Assembly: GCF_001922575.1 (NCBI RefSeq)
Contig: NZ_MRCI01000001.1
Location: 2,108,001 to 2,172,000, forward strand
Direction: 5' to 3'
From: Neptunomonas phycophila
GTDB taxonomy: Bacteria; Pseudomonadota; Gammaproteobacteria; Pseudomonadales; Balneatricaceae
Length of the DNA stretch: 64,000 bases
This document shows, one piece after another, positions 53,060-62,019 of this stretch. Position numbers and translations under genes: made by a program. The first letter of the stretch is position 1. Each line of letters opens with the position of its first letter. The notes under the pieces are model-generated. The model saw only the letters and a list, made by a program, of their open reading frames with translations. It was not told the origin of the DNA and made no database searches.

Positions 53060-54172
53060 CTAGTCACCCTGCTTATTCATCCGCTCAATAAACCTTTTTA
53101 AAGGTATCATTTTATATTTACGAAGCTGCGATCTCAGCTGGTGATATGTCAAACCCAACCTATCAGCTGCCATTTTTTGGTTATAGCCGCTCACTTGCAG
53201 GGCTTCTATGAGCAAGCGCTGCTCCAATCCCCTAACCTGAGTTTCTAAATCTGCCGCTTCATCCTTTTGCGCCTCCCACTGAGGTTTATTTAAGTTGGGA
53301 CGTTCAGTGGCGTCCGGCCCGTTGGGCGAAGCTGAGATAACCGTCGACTGTTGTGAAGAATCAATATCGGCTCCTACTGCAGACGAGATATGCCAAGGTG
53401 CGATAAAGGGGTTAATCACCATGGTTTCAATTGCCCGCTCGTGATTTGACTCACGATACACACTGCGCTCTACAGCGTTTTTTAGCTCTCTTACATTGCC
53501 GGGCCAAGCGTAACTCAACAGGTCATCTTGTGCGGCGGCGGAAAAACCGGGGAAATACTCGCGCCCTAACTCAATGCACATGCGCTGGGCAAAGTGCTCA
53601 GCCAATAACAAAATATCATCTTGGCGATGGCGCAAGGGCGGGATATGAATCACATCAAATGCTAGGCGATCTAAAAGGTCCGCTCGAAAAGTCTGCTCTT
53701 CTCGCATATTTAATAGGTCTGCATTGGTAGCCGCTATTAACCGAACATCGGCCTGCAAAGTTTGCTGCCCGCCTACACGCTCAAACTCACCATATTCAAC
53801 AACACGTAATAACTTCTCTTGTACCATTAATGAGCTGGTACCTAACTCATCCAAAAACAAACTTCCGCCTTCAGCCCGTTCAAACCGCCCTACATGACGC
53901 TTAGAGGCTCCTGTAAAAGCTCCGGATTCGTGTCCAAACAATTCACTTTCAAGCAAGTTCTCATTCATTGCCGCGCAATTGAGTTTGAGAAAAGCTTGAT
54001 CCCAGCGTCCCGACAAAAAATGAATCCGCTCTGCGACTAACTCCTTACCCGTTCCCCGCTCTCCAATAACCAGCACGGGCTTATTTAATGGTGCCAATCG
54101 CGAAATTTGGTCCATTAGATCAAGCATCAGGGAAGATTCACCTAATATTTTTGTCTTATCACTTAGCCTCAT
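53060..54172 (-). CDS. pspF: Phage-shock-protein activator PspF
   Basis: This 370-residue sigma-54 enhancer-binding protein has no receiver domain, as is typical of PspF. The AAA+ core has Walker A GERGTGKE, the sigma-54 contact loop GAFTGA (near residue 85), Walker B GGSLFLDELG and RPGNVREL-type WPGNVREL. The C-terminal Fis-like helix-turn-helix is at about 325-360 (GYNQKMAADRLGLTYHQLRSQLRKY). PspA normally inhibits it until the inner membrane is stressed. It diverges from pspABC across a 214-base region containing a sigma-54 promoter. The inter-domain linker (260-310) is longer than in E. coli. Confidence 0.95.
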   Translation of the reverse strand: MRLSDKTKILGESSLMLDLMDQISRLAPLNKPVLVIGERGTGKELVAERIHFLSGRWDQAFLKLNCAAMNENLLESELFGHESGAFTGASKRHVGRFERAEGGSLFLDELGTSSLMVQEKLLRVVEYGEFERVGGQQTLQADVRLIAATNADLLNMREEQTFRADLLDRLAFDVIHIPPLRHRQDDILLLAEHFAQRMCIELGREYFPGFSAAAQDDLLSYAWPGNVRELKNAVERSVYRESNHERAIETMVINPFIAPWHISSAVGADIDSSQQSTVISASPNGPDATERPNLNKPQWEAQKDEAADLETQVRGLEQRLLIEALQVSGYNQKMAADRLGLTYHQLRSQLRKYKMIPLKRFIERMNKQGD

Positions 54173-54298
54173 AAACTAAAATTTAGCATTAAAAGCTATA
54201 AATTAGCCATAAAAACCAACCATAAATCAAAAAAACATCCTGCCAATAACTAAAATCTATATAAATCAGCAACTTAAAAACATGGCACAGTTATAGCT
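54173..54298 (+). promoter_or_regulatory. Sigma-54 promoter and probable PspF upstream sites for pspA
   Basis: TGGCAC at 54283-54288, five bases, then TAGCT at 54294-54298 form a -24/-12 sigma-54 promoter with correct spacing, about 90 bases before the pspA ATG. Further up, at 54184-54198, TAGC and GCTA flank seven bases, with AT-rich TTAGC repeats around them. This is the expected position of PspF-binding upstream activating sequences, which overlap the pspF start region. Confidence 0.8.
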
Positions 54299-54386
54299 AT
54301 GTACCTAACATCAACACATCTACCCCGACACCTGTTTTGCCGGGTGTGTTTAACCAAAAAGGCGATAACAGCCACAGGAGATTCAC

Positions 54387-55052
54387 ATGGGTATCTTTTC
54401 TCGTTTTCAGGACATCATTAACGCGAACATAAACTCTTTATTGGATCGCGCTGAAGATCCGGAAAAAATGATCCGCCTCATGATTCAAGAAATGGAAGAA
54501 ACACTGATTGAGGTACGCTCAACTTCCGCCAAAGTATTGGCCGATAAGAAAACATTAGAACGCCGCATGGCCGCTCTTGAAAAAGAAGCAGACACCTGGG
54601 AAGAAAAAGCTGCTTTAGCTTTACTAAAAGACCGTGAAGATTTAGCGCGTGCTGCATTAGCAGAGCAATCAGCTGCAAATGAGACCTTAGAGATTGCAAA
54701 AGAAGAATTGCTTGCGTTAGATTCGCATGTACTTGACCTCAATAGCGAAGTTGCGCAGCTACAACAAAAGCTAAACGATGCTAAAGCTAAGCAAAAATCT
54801 ATGCTAGCTCGCGAACAAACAGCGCGATCTAAGCTTGAGATTCGCCGCCGCTTTAACCGTGACAAACTGAATGAAGCGTTCGAAAAATTTGAACGTTATG
54901 AAAGAAAAATGGACGATATGGAAGCGGAAGTCGAAAGTTACGATATAGGCAGCAAAGACTTAGCCGATGAAATCCAAGACCTAGCCCGCGACGAAAAGGT
55001 CGATCAAGCGCTCGAGCAATTAAAAGCGCGCATGAGCCAAAAAGCAAAATAA
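54387..55052 (+). CDS. pspA: Phage shock protein A (PspA/IM30)
   Basis: This 221-residue protein is almost wholly alpha-helical coiled coil (residues 25-185), with the N-terminal MGIFSRFQDIINANINSLLDRAEDPEKMIRLMIQEMEETL characteristic of PspA. It binds stressed inner membrane as large oligomers and restrains PspF when not needed. It is the first gene of the psp operon, driven by the sigma-54 promoter upstream, with AGGAG before the ATG. Confidence 0.97.
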   Translation: MGIFSRFQDIINANINSLLDRAEDPEKMIRLMIQEMEETLIEVRSTSAKVLADKKTLERRMAALEKEADTWEEKAALALLKDREDLARAALAEQSAANETLEIAKEELLALDSHVLDLNSEVAQLQQKLNDAKAKQKSMLAREQTARSKLEIRRRFNRDKLNEAFEKFERYERKMDDMEAEVESYDIGSKDLADEIQDLARDEKVDQALEQLKARMSQKAK

Positions 55053-55123
55053 ATGCGGCTCACTTTAATGGTAATGGGCGGGAGTTATGCTTGCTCCCTC
55101 CCTCTAACGAGTGGTGATCAATA

Positions 55124-55363
55124 ATGTCCAGTTTTGTGTTCTTTTTTGTTCCGACGGTCATTTTCCTCGGCTTAGTGCTCCCTTTATGGCTGGTGCTTCA
55201 CTATGCCGCTACATGGCGGGCTTCTAAAGGGCTCTCTGAGGAGGACAAACAAACACTGGAGGCGACATTAAACGAACTCGATCGCGTAGAAGAACGCCTT
55301 CAAACCCTCGAAACCATCTTAGATGCCGAGCAGCCTGATTGGCGTGATCGCCATTCTGCCTAG
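55124..55363 (+). CDS. pspB: Phage shock protein B
   Basis: This 79-residue protein has one N-terminal membrane helix (VFFFVPTVIFLGLVLPLWLVLHY) and a cytoplasmic coiled-coil (about 38-70), as in PspB. With PspC it senses membrane stress and frees PspF from PspA. It is the second gene of the operon, 71 bases after pspA. Confidence 0.93.
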   Translation: MSSFVFFFVPTVIFLGLVLPLWLVLHYAATWRASKGLSEEDKQTLEATLNELDRVEERLQTLETILDAEQPDWRDRHSA

Positions 55364-55379
55364 GAAAAAGGAGTACTTT

Positions 55380-55823
55380 ATGTTTGATGCTAAAAACCGC
55401 GGTTGGGATATCGACCTATTCAGAAGTCGACGTTCTCGCTGGATTGCCGGAGTATGTGGTGGTTTAGCCGAGAATATGAACTGGTCACCTACCGGCTTAC
55501 GAATTATAGCGATACTACTGTTTATGTTTACCGGGTCTTTTGCTTTCTTAGCCTACATTGCAGCTTGGTTTCTTATAGCAAGCCGCTCCGAGGCTCCTTA
55601 TGCTGGACGGACTTATAACCACGAAACGCCCCCTAAAAATCCAAACGGGCCGCAAAATATTAAACAGAAAGTATTTAGCCATAAAGAAGCCGCCACCAGC
55701 CGCATTTACGAAATACGTGACCGACTCAGCTCAATAGATCAACGTATTCGCGCGATGGAAACGCACGTTACTTCTAAAAAATACCAATTCGATCGTGAGT
55801 TACACCGCACTCAAAAACCGTAA
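55380..55823 (+). CDS. pspC: Phage shock protein C
   Basis: This is a 147-residue protein with a PspC domain: SRRSRWIAGVCGGLAENMNWSPTGLRI, then a membrane helix (IIAILLFMFTGSFAFLAYIAAWFLI, about residues 40-65), and a charged coiled tail. The ATG at 55380 sits behind AAAAGGAG; an earlier in-frame ATG at 55323 lies inside pspB. It forms the PspB-PspC sensor and is the last gene before a terminator. No pspD follows. Confidence 0.92.
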   Translation: MFDAKNRGWDIDLFRSRRSRWIAGVCGGLAENMNWSPTGLRIIAILLFMFTGSFAFLAYIAAWFLIASRSEAPYAGRTYNHETPPKNPNGPQNIKQKVFSHKEAATSRIYEIRDRLSSIDQRIRAMETHVTSKKYQFDRELHRTQKP

Positions 55824-55846
55824 GCTGATCCAGTCTTACGCCCACT

Positions 55847-55872
55847 AAAAAGCCGCATGAATGCGGCTTTTT
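55847..55872. terminator. Bidirectional terminator between pspC and rmuC
   Basis: AAAAAGCCGCAT and ATGCGGCTTTTT form a 12-bp stem around GA, with T runs on both strands. It serves the two convergent operons. Confidence 0.92.
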
Positions 55873-55898
55873 ATCAATATTCCAAACAACATATTCAG

Positions 55899-57266
55899 CT
55901 AGTGATCCATTGCCTTATCTTGCAAATTTTTTGGAATCTCTTTTTTACCGGAAACCCCCAGCTCATTCAGCTTCATCGCCTGCTGAACCAAATTGCCGCG
56001 CCCCGTCGATAATCGACCATAAGCCTGCTCATAGGAATCTTGGGCGCGATGCAGGTGCTTACCGATATCCTCCAGCGACTCAACAAAAATCACAAACTTA
56101 TCGTAAAGGTCAGCTCCCCGCTTCGCTATCTCTTGCGCATTTTGGTTTTGGTGCTCATATCGCCAGATGTTTTGAATCGTTCTAAGAGTGACCAACAAAG
56201 TGGCAGGGCTCACCAACATAATGTTGCGATCAAATGCAAATCGAAATAATTCCGGGTCATTTTCTAAAGCCAATAAAAATGCGCCTTCAACTGGAACAAA
56301 CATCAACACAAAATCGAGGGATCGCACACCTTCTAGTTTTTCATAAGCCTTGTTGCTCAGGCCTCTGACATGATTGCGCAATGAAACTTGGTGCGATTTC
56401 AGGTGATGCTGTCTAACCTGCTCATCATCACTGGAGCAATATTGTTCGTAAGCCGTTAGCGAGACTTTAGCATCAACAATGACATCTTTGCCGTCAGGTA
56501 GATGCACAATCACATCCGGCTGATAACGTTGATGTTGATCCTTTAAGGTAACCTGCACCTGATATTCATGACCTTTGCGCAAACCCGATTCTTCTAAAAC
56601 CCGCTCAAGAATAACCTCACCCCAATTACCTTGGGTTTTACTCTCGCCACGCAGCGCTTGTGTAAGGTTAATCGCATCTTGACTCATCTGCTGATTCAGC
56701 TGCTTTAGCTGATGAATTTCAGCATGCAGCGCCCTGCGCTCCTTGGCCTCTTGTACATACACATCTTCTACTTTGCGCTTAAAATCTCCTAGCTGCTCGC
56801 GCAAAGGCGTGAGTACCATACCCATTTCTTTTCGACTATTTTCAGAGAAACGCTGCGATTTTTCATCAAAGATCTGGTTCGCTAGATTTTGAAACTCCTG
56901 CCGCAGCTGGTCACGCGCCTCACTCAGCAAGCGTATTTTCTCTTCATGACTTGCCCTCTCAGCTTGATAACGCGCGTCCATTTCAGCCATTTGAGTTTGT
57001 CGAATAGACAGCTGCTCGTGCAGTTCACCATTTTCATAAACAAGCTGTTCGAGTTTATCTTCCAACTTAGCAGCTTGCCGGCCTTGTTCTTCGTAACGCA
57101 CTTCATTTAATCGATATTGCTGCAATGATTCTTCTAGGGTCTGCTGCGCAGCCATCCAACGCGAACGCTGCGCTAACAATATGAGTAACATAACAACAAG
57201 CACGCACAAGCCGACAATCAGTGCCGCCACCAAAGAAGAATCAGCTAATAATGACGATAACGTCAT
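55899..57266 (-). CDS. rmuC: DNA recombination protein RmuC
   Basis: This 455-residue protein has an N-terminal membrane helix (LVAALIVGLCVLVVMLLILLA), a long coiled coil (about 40-180) and a C-terminal RmuC nuclease-like domain (SKTQGNWGEVILERVLEESGLRKGHEYQVQVT, then DVIVHLPDGKDVIVDAKVSLTAYEQY). RmuC limits inversions at short repeats; its exact activity is unsettled. The start at 57266 was chosen because GGTGAAG precedes it and it clears the upstream gene's stop by four bases; 12 further codons would overlap that gene. Confidence 0.92.
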   Translation of the reverse strand: MTLSSLLADSSLVAALIVGLCVLVVMLLILLAQRSRWMAAQQTLEESLQQYRLNEVRYEEQGRQAAKLEDKLEQLVYENGELHEQLSIRQTQMAEMDARYQAERASHEEKIRLLSEARDQLRQEFQNLANQIFDEKSQRFSENSRKEMGMVLTPLREQLGDFKRKVEDVYVQEAKERRALHAEIHQLKQLNQQMSQDAINLTQALRGESKTQGNWGEVILERVLEESGLRKGHEYQVQVTLKDQHQRYQPDVIVHLPDGKDVIVDAKVSLTAYEQYCSSDDEQVRQHHLKSHQVSLRNHVRGLSNKAYEKLEGVRSLDFVLMFVPVEGAFLLALENDPELFRFAFDRNIMLVSPATLLVTLRTIQNIWRYEHQNQNAQEIAKRGADLYDKFVIFVESLEDIGKHLHRAQDSYEQAYGRLSTGRGNLVQQAMKLNELGVSGKKEIPKNLQDKAMDH

Positions 57267-57270
57267 GTCT

Positions 57271-57621
57271 TCACCAGTAATAGTAGAGAGCAGCGATCGC
57301 AACGATAACCAGCAAAGTCATCAAACTCAGATTGATCAAATCGCTCCATAAACGCTGAAAAAACACGAAATGCACAACCGGAAAGCTGATAAACACACAT
57401 ACGAGCGGAATCCACCACTCCAGCTGTCGCATACCGTAAGCTAACGCCCCCACCAGCGTAAGAGCCGCCAAGTTACCAGCAAATACAACCGCAACCTGTG
57501 CATTGCGGCTAGCTAATCGTCCTGTCTTTTGTTCTTCAGGTAGTTTATTAATATCCCGAGCACTGAGCGCAGCTGACATTGCAACGAAGCCCGAAAACAA
57601 AAAAACAAATAATGGTTCCAC
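57271..57621 (-). CDS. Small hypothetical membrane protein upstream of rmuC
   Basis: A 116-residue protein, family not recognised. There are about four hydrophobic segments (2-20, 42-64, 69-90, 96-115) and a polar stretch at 22-41 (RDINKLPEEQKTGRLASRNA), so it should be an inner-membrane protein. Its stop is four bases from the rmuC start, so the two are almost certainly co-transcribed; whether they act together is unknown. Confidence 0.65.
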   Translation of the reverse strand: MEPLFVFLFSGFVAMSAALSARDINKLPEEQKTGRLASRNAQVAVVFAGNLAALTLVGALAYGMRQLEWWIPLVCVFISFPVVHFVFFQRLWSDLINLSLMTLLVIVAIAALYYYW

Positions 57622-57853
57622 AACGAAAACTCCAACAACTGATGAATAAGCGGGTGATTGTAGATCAAAACGCAGTTCAACCCTATATGCGTCTTCATAT
57701 AGCGTACATAAGGGTGCGATAAGCTAGCGTTTAAAACAATTTAGAGTGGTATCATATTACCCAATAGCCGCGCACAGCCGCGTAACCCAAAACACGCAAT
57801 TCAGCACCAAGCTGATTTGCGAGTCACTTACTGTTAAGAGAGATCCCGCAACA

Positions 57854-58492
57854 ATGGAGTACTTGGTTAACGAAGCCGTAGAAGATTATGCCTTTTTAAA
57901 CACAAGCGAAGAGCCCGCTTTACTAAAAGAGCTAATCGATGCAACTAACCAAAATATGGGCTGGCCTCAAAAACTTTCTGGCCGCCTAGTAGGCCGAACG
58001 TTAAAGATGCTGAGTGCGATACATCAACCCAAGCGTGCATTAGAGATTGGTATGTTTACTGGCTACTCGGCTCTGTCTATTGCCGAAGGCATGCCAGAGG
58101 ATGGAAAACTAATTTGCTGCGAGACTAACCCTCGCGCTATTGAGTTTGCCCAAACATTTTATGATCGCAGCGAACACGGGCACAAAATCGATGTAATTTT
58201 CGGCCGTGCCTTAGATACATTAGCCACACTTGAAGGCCCATTAGACTTTACATTTATTGACGCCGACAAACGTAATTACCTGAATTATTGGTTAGCTGTT
58301 AAAGAGCTGACACGACCGGGTGGTTTGATCATTTTAGACAACGTGCTTTGGTCAGGTAAGGTAGTACAACCTGAATCAGAAATAGATGACACCTTAGTGG
58401 AAACTAACCGTATTATTGCTGCTGACCCTGACTTTGAGAATGTATTTTTAACCGTGAGAGATGGCTTGAACGTAGTCAGAAAGCTTAGGTAA
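57854..58492 (+). CDS. Class I SAM-dependent O-methyltransferase
   Basis: This protein of about 212 residues belongs to the caffeoyl-CoA/catechol O-methyltransferase family. The SAM-binding motif I is RALEIGMFTGYSALSIAEG, motif II CCETNPRAIEFA, and the metal-binding stretch LDFTFIDADKRNYLNYW is followed by GGLIILDNVLWSG. The ATG at 57854 (MEYLVNEAVEDYA) fits the family's N-terminus; a GTG 36 codons upstream is in frame but adds atypical sequence. The substrate cannot be told from the sequence. It stands alone upstream of the ydbH operon, which begins 52 bases later with its own ribosome site. Confidence 0.85.
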   Translation: MEYLVNEAVEDYAFLNTSEEPALLKELIDATNQNMGWPQKLSGRLVGRTLKMLSAIHQPKRALEIGMFTGYSALSIAEGMPEDGKLICCETNPRAIEFAQTFYDRSEHGHKIDVIFGRALDTLATLEGPLDFTFIDADKRNYLNYWLAVKELTRPGGLIILDNVLWSGKVVQPESEIDDTLVETNRIIAADPDFENVFLTVRDGLNVVRKLR

Positions 58493-58544
58493 TCCCCAAC
58501 AAATAACCCCTATGATGTTGATATAAGTAGTAAGGAGTAACAGG

Positions 58545-60851
58545 TTGAAAAAATGGATTTTAGCAAGCCTGGCAATATTGATAGTTATCCCAGTGGCGCT
58601 CTATTTAGCCTTACCCTTTTTGGCGAGCAAGGCTGTAGAAAGCTGGTTAAGCGAACAAGGATTTGACGATCCGCATTTCGATGTCGCTTACCCCACTAAT
58701 CGTGAGCTACTGATCAAACAGTTAGAAGTCACCAAAAACACGCCGGACCGCCATTCCACACTCAAAGCAGGGCCTGTCACCTTACATTACAGACCTTTAA
58801 GACTGCTGTTTTCAGGGACGTTTGAGCGGATAACTATCCCCGAGGCTTCACTTGTCATCTCGACAAAGGATCTCAACCAATCGGAAAATATAGCTAATAC
58901 TGAAGCTTCTGCATTCGCTGTAGAATTAGCAAACTTCTTACCCTCTTTTTGGATAGAGCAAACACCGGCTGCCGAAATTTTAATTGGCCAATTGACGACT
59001 ACCTTGCAGTTAGGATCGCGCCCAGACATTAAACTGGTGGGTAACATTGCCCTGCAAAACCAACAACTGTTTAGCCGTGTAGAAGGCTACTATGATGCTC
59101 AACCTTTGGCCCGTGCTGACCTACATTTCACGGCCAACGACCGCTTCTCGTTTTCGCTATTACACGACAACCAGTCCGTTATCGATGTAGAAGGTAGAGC
59201 GGTCGAAGACGAAAAAGCTATTCTGATTGCCGCCAACCATGAAACTAATCTAGCTAAAGCTCACGAGCTGCTATGGCAGATTCCCGGCTCTATTGCTCAA
59301 ATTATTCCTGGTTTTACCGGCGCCCTCAAGGGCCGAGCAAAAATCAGTTTGCAGCGCACGCTGACCCAAGATACAACCGCCTGGCTGCAAGCATTAAGCT
59401 TTGAGGACAGTAGCAAAACAAATATTGTGGCGCTGTCTCCGCTAGAAACGATAAAAGTAGTGAACCTCAACATAGAAACCGAAACACAATTGACCAATGA
59501 CAAAGGCTTGCAAGTCCAGGTTACACCTAAAAGCAAAATAACAGCACTCAACTTAGGCAACAATGATTGGCATATCGACAAACTCGACTTCACTACCCAA
59601 AGCCCGATTACGGTGAATTATTTTGATAAACTTACCGTGTCACCATTTCGCATCAGCCTGGCCTATAAAGATGCTCAATTTGGTGTAATGACGCTTGCTA
59701 GCGAACCCATTGAACTCGATATCCAATCTGTTAACGCCGCCAAGCAAACTTTCTCCGCGGGCTACACTCTAAAAGAGCTTAAAGTACAGTTAGGTAAAGA
59801 TCCTATACCGCCCTTTTTTGCAAAGGGTCTTTTCACCTTTACACCAGATACTCTGAAAACCAGCTACTTCTTTGTTAACGAGCCTTTAGATATCGATCTC
59901 TCAGGTGACCTTTCATATGTGATCAATAACAAGCTACTTAAAACCAACTGGCACCTTAAAGAAATACCAACCAATGAGCTGCCGCTTAAATGGCGCAACT
60001 ACCTCCCCTTTAAATGGCCTATCGACATACAAATTGGCGAGGGGTTCTACAGTCAAAACGGCGCTCTCAGTTGGTGGGACGGTACGCTGGATGGAAAGAT
60101 CAATCACCTGATGCGTGATCTTCATGTAATGTATCAAAAGGTTGCTATCGAAGGCATTAACGCCAAGAGCACCACCTTTTTGCGTGACAAACGAATCGAT
60201 GAACAAGGCACATTGACCGTGAAACAGGTTGAGCAGGGTTATTCTTTGCAAAAACTAAACGCCGAATACCGCATCAACCAACTTACGTCTAAAGACCCCA
60301 TCATTAACATTAACGCCCTACAAGCTGAGCTATTAGGCGGCACGTTAACAGCAACTCCTTTTTACACTACGTTTAACGATATGAATATACGTACCGATAT
60401 TGAGGTCAGTGAACTTTCGTTAAACCAACTACTCCAACTTGAGAATCAACCCGGCTTAACTGGTCAAGGCCTATTGAGTGGGCGAATTCCCTTAACCTAC
60501 CATCAAGGCAAACTAGCGGTTAAAGCAGGAGATATTAAAGCGGTACAACCCGGAAATATCCGCTATGAACCGACGGATAATGTGCGACAAATGGGGCAAA
60601 ATAATCAAGGATTGGCGATCGCACTTAAAGCGTTGTCTAATTTTAATTACACAACATTAAGCGCCAATGCCAATTATCAGAGCAATGGTGATTTGTTGCT
60701 GCAAACGCAACTATCGGGTAGCAACCCTGATTGGAATAAGGGACAACCAGTTAACTTCTCGATCAACATAGAAGAAAACTTGATACAGCTTATGAAGAGT
60801 CTGCAATTTGCTGACAAATTAGCAGAGCAACTTCAGCATAAAAAACAATAA
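58545..60851 (+). CDS. ydbH: AsmA-like intermembrane phospholipid-transport protein YdbH
   Basis: This 768-residue protein starts at TTG, seven bases after AAGGAG. An N-terminal membrane anchor (WILASLAILIVIPVALYLALPFLASK) leads into a long beta-rich periplasmic stretch, the AsmA-like groove that carries phospholipids between inner and outer membranes. The C-terminal third (LLSGRIPLTYHQGKLAVKAGDIKAVQPGNIRY) is the YdbH/dicarboxylate-transport-domain block. It is somewhat shorter than E. coli YdbH (about 879). The two genes behind it encode the lipoprotein and periplasmic partner that complete the complex in E. coli, confirming the call. Confidence 0.88.
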   Translation: MKKWILASLAILIVIPVALYLALPFLASKAVESWLSEQGFDDPHFDVAYPTNRELLIKQLEVTKNTPDRHSTLKAGPVTLHYRPLRLLFSGTFERITIPEASLVISTKDLNQSENIANTEASAFAVELANFLPSFWIEQTPAAEILIGQLTTTLQLGSRPDIKLVGNIALQNQQLFSRVEGYYDAQPLARADLHFTANDRFSFSLLHDNQSVIDVEGRAVEDEKAILIAANHETNLAKAHELLWQIPGSIAQIIPGFTGALKGRAKISLQRTLTQDTTAWLQALSFEDSSKTNIVALSPLETIKVVNLNIETETQLTNDKGLQVQVTPKSKITALNLGNNDWHIDKLDFTTQSPITVNYFDKLTVSPFRISLAYKDAQFGVMTLASEPIELDIQSVNAAKQTFSAGYTLKELKVQLGKDPIPPFFAKGLFTFTPDTLKTSYFFVNEPLDIDLSGDLSYVINNKLLKTNWHLKEIPTNELPLKWRNYLPFKWPIDIQIGEGFYSQNGALSWWDGTLDGKINHLMRDLHVMYQKVAIEGINAKSTTFLRDKRIDEQGTLTVKQVEQGYSLQKLNAEYRINQLTSKDPIININALQAELLGGTLTATPFYTTFNDMNIRTDIEVSELSLNQLLQLENQPGLTGQGLLSGRIPLTYHQGKLAVKAGDIKAVQPGNIRYEPTDNVRQMGQNNQGLAIALKALSNFNYTTLSANANYQSNGDLLLQTQLSGSNPDWNKGQPVNFSINIEENLIQLMKSLQFADKLAEQLQHKKQ

Positions 60852-60871
60852 CAAGGCGGCGGAGCTAACTA

Positions 60872-61075
60872 ATGTTATTACCAAAATACAGCGTGCCTAC
60901 AACCATTTTACTCACCTCGCTATTACTGACAGCGGGGTGCTCACCTAAGGTACAAGTCGAAGTCCCTAATGAGCCTATTACTATCAACCTCAATGTTAAA
61001 ATTGAGCACGAGATTCTTGTTAAAGTTGATAAAGAAGTCGACACCCTACTCACTAATCAAAAAGATCTATTCTAG
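60872..61075 (+). CDS. ynbE: YnbE-like outer-membrane lipoprotein
   Basis: This 67-residue lipoprotein has a signal ending LLLTAGC (lipidated Cys23) and a short mature part of beta-strand-forming repeats (VQVEVPNEPITINLNVKIEHEILVKV). In E. coli YnbE caps the outer-membrane end of the YdbH bridge. It lies 20 bases after ydbH and 12 before ydbL with GGCGGAG before the ATG. Confidence 0.88.
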   Translation: MLLPKYSVPTTILLTSLLLTAGCSPKVQVEVPNEPITINLNVKIEHEILVKVDKEVDTLLTNQKDLF

Positions 61076-61087
61076 GGAAGCATCATC

Positions 61088-61420
61088 ATGAAGATAAAAC
61101 ACATTGCGAATACCTTATTCTTATCTTTGCTGCTTTCATTACCCGCTTTTGCTTTGAGCTTAGACGCGGCAAAAAGCCAAGGGCTCGTAGGGGAAACCCC
61201 ACAAGGATACATAGCGGCCGTGATCGCTAATGCCGACAGCTCTGTTAAGCAGCTGGTAGACAGCATCAACACTCAACGTAAAGCGGCTTATCAAGAGAGC
61301 GCTACCAAAGCAGGCGTAGCTACCGATATTATCGCCAAACGTATGGCTCAACGGCTTTACCAAAGAGCTGAGTCAGGAGAGTACCTTTTACAACCCGACG
61401 GTCGCTGGACCAAACAGTAA
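61088..61420 (+). CDS. ydbL: YdbL-like periplasmic protein (DUF1318)
   Basis: This 110-residue secreted protein has a signal peptide cut after AFA near residue 19. The DUF1318 core reads LDAAKSQGLVGETPQGYIAAV, and VAT-DIIAKRMAQRLYQRAESGEYLLQPDGRWTKQ ends the protein, as in YdbL. YdbL is proposed to control YnbE polymerisation in the YdbH complex. It is the third gene of the ydbH-ynbE-ydbL operon. Confidence 0.9.
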   Translation: MKIKHIANTLFLSLLLSLPAFALSLDAAKSQGLVGETPQGYIAAVIANADSSVKQLVDSINTQRKAAYQESATKAGVATDIIAKRMAQRLYQRAESGEYLLQPDGRWTKQ

Positions 61421-61460
61421 TTACTTTTTCCATCTGCCCTATACTAATTAAGAGGTTTAT

Positions 61461-61994
61461 ATGGCAAAGCAGAAAGATTCCGGCTTTTTTACGTATCGGA
61501 AATTACATTTTTTGGGCTTAGTATTGTCGGGGTCTTCTGTTGCCGTTGCTGCCAGCTCCCTCAGTAATGAGCTTGGCGATATTCAATGCGCTGCTTGTAT
61601 TGCTATTCGCTTTTGCTTGCTGTGCTTAACGTTTATTTTCTTACTGGGCTTTATCATTAACCCTTGGAAATTTGGCCAACGCTTACTGGGTTTTTGTACT
61701 GTCCTGCTTGCCACCGTGGGCTTGTTACTCACCGGGCGGTATCTGTGGTACGCACCGGATATGCCGACCCCTTCGGACTCTTGCAGCTTACAACTCGACT
61801 CCTGGCTCGGTTTACTACCCAATAATTCCGGATTGATGGCTTTTTTTACCGAACAGAATGAATGTCTTCCAACGACAACAAATTTCTTGGGTTTATCGCT
61901 CCCACAGCTTACATTACTGCTATTTATACTATTGTGTATTATCAGCTGGCGAATTGTGCTCCGAAGTCCTCGTCAGCGCGTATCACTGTTTTAA
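61461..61994 (+). CDS. DsbB-like disulfide oxidoreductase
   Basis: This is a 177-residue inner-membrane protein with four hydrophobic segments. The first periplasmic loop has a CAAC pair (Cys43, Cys46) followed by IAIR, matching the DsbB CxxC-x-x-x-R pattern. A second pair, Cys108 and Cys135, lies in the larger loop, as required to pass electrons from DsbA to quinone. Overall similarity to classical DsbB is weak, so a divergent DsbB or DsbI is likely. No dsbA lies nearby. AAGAGG precedes the ATG. Confidence 0.8.
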   Translation: MAKQKDSGFFTYRKLHFLGLVLSGSSVAVAASSLSNELGDIQCAACIAIRFCLLCLTFIFLLGFIINPWKFGQRLLGFCTVLLATVGLLLTGRYLWYAPDMPTPSDSCSLQLDSWLGLLPNNSGLMAFFTEQNECLPTTTNFLGLSLPQLTLLLFILLCIISWRIVLRSPRQRVSLF

Positions 61995-62019
61995 ATACAG
62001 TTCCTAGCGATGGAAGACT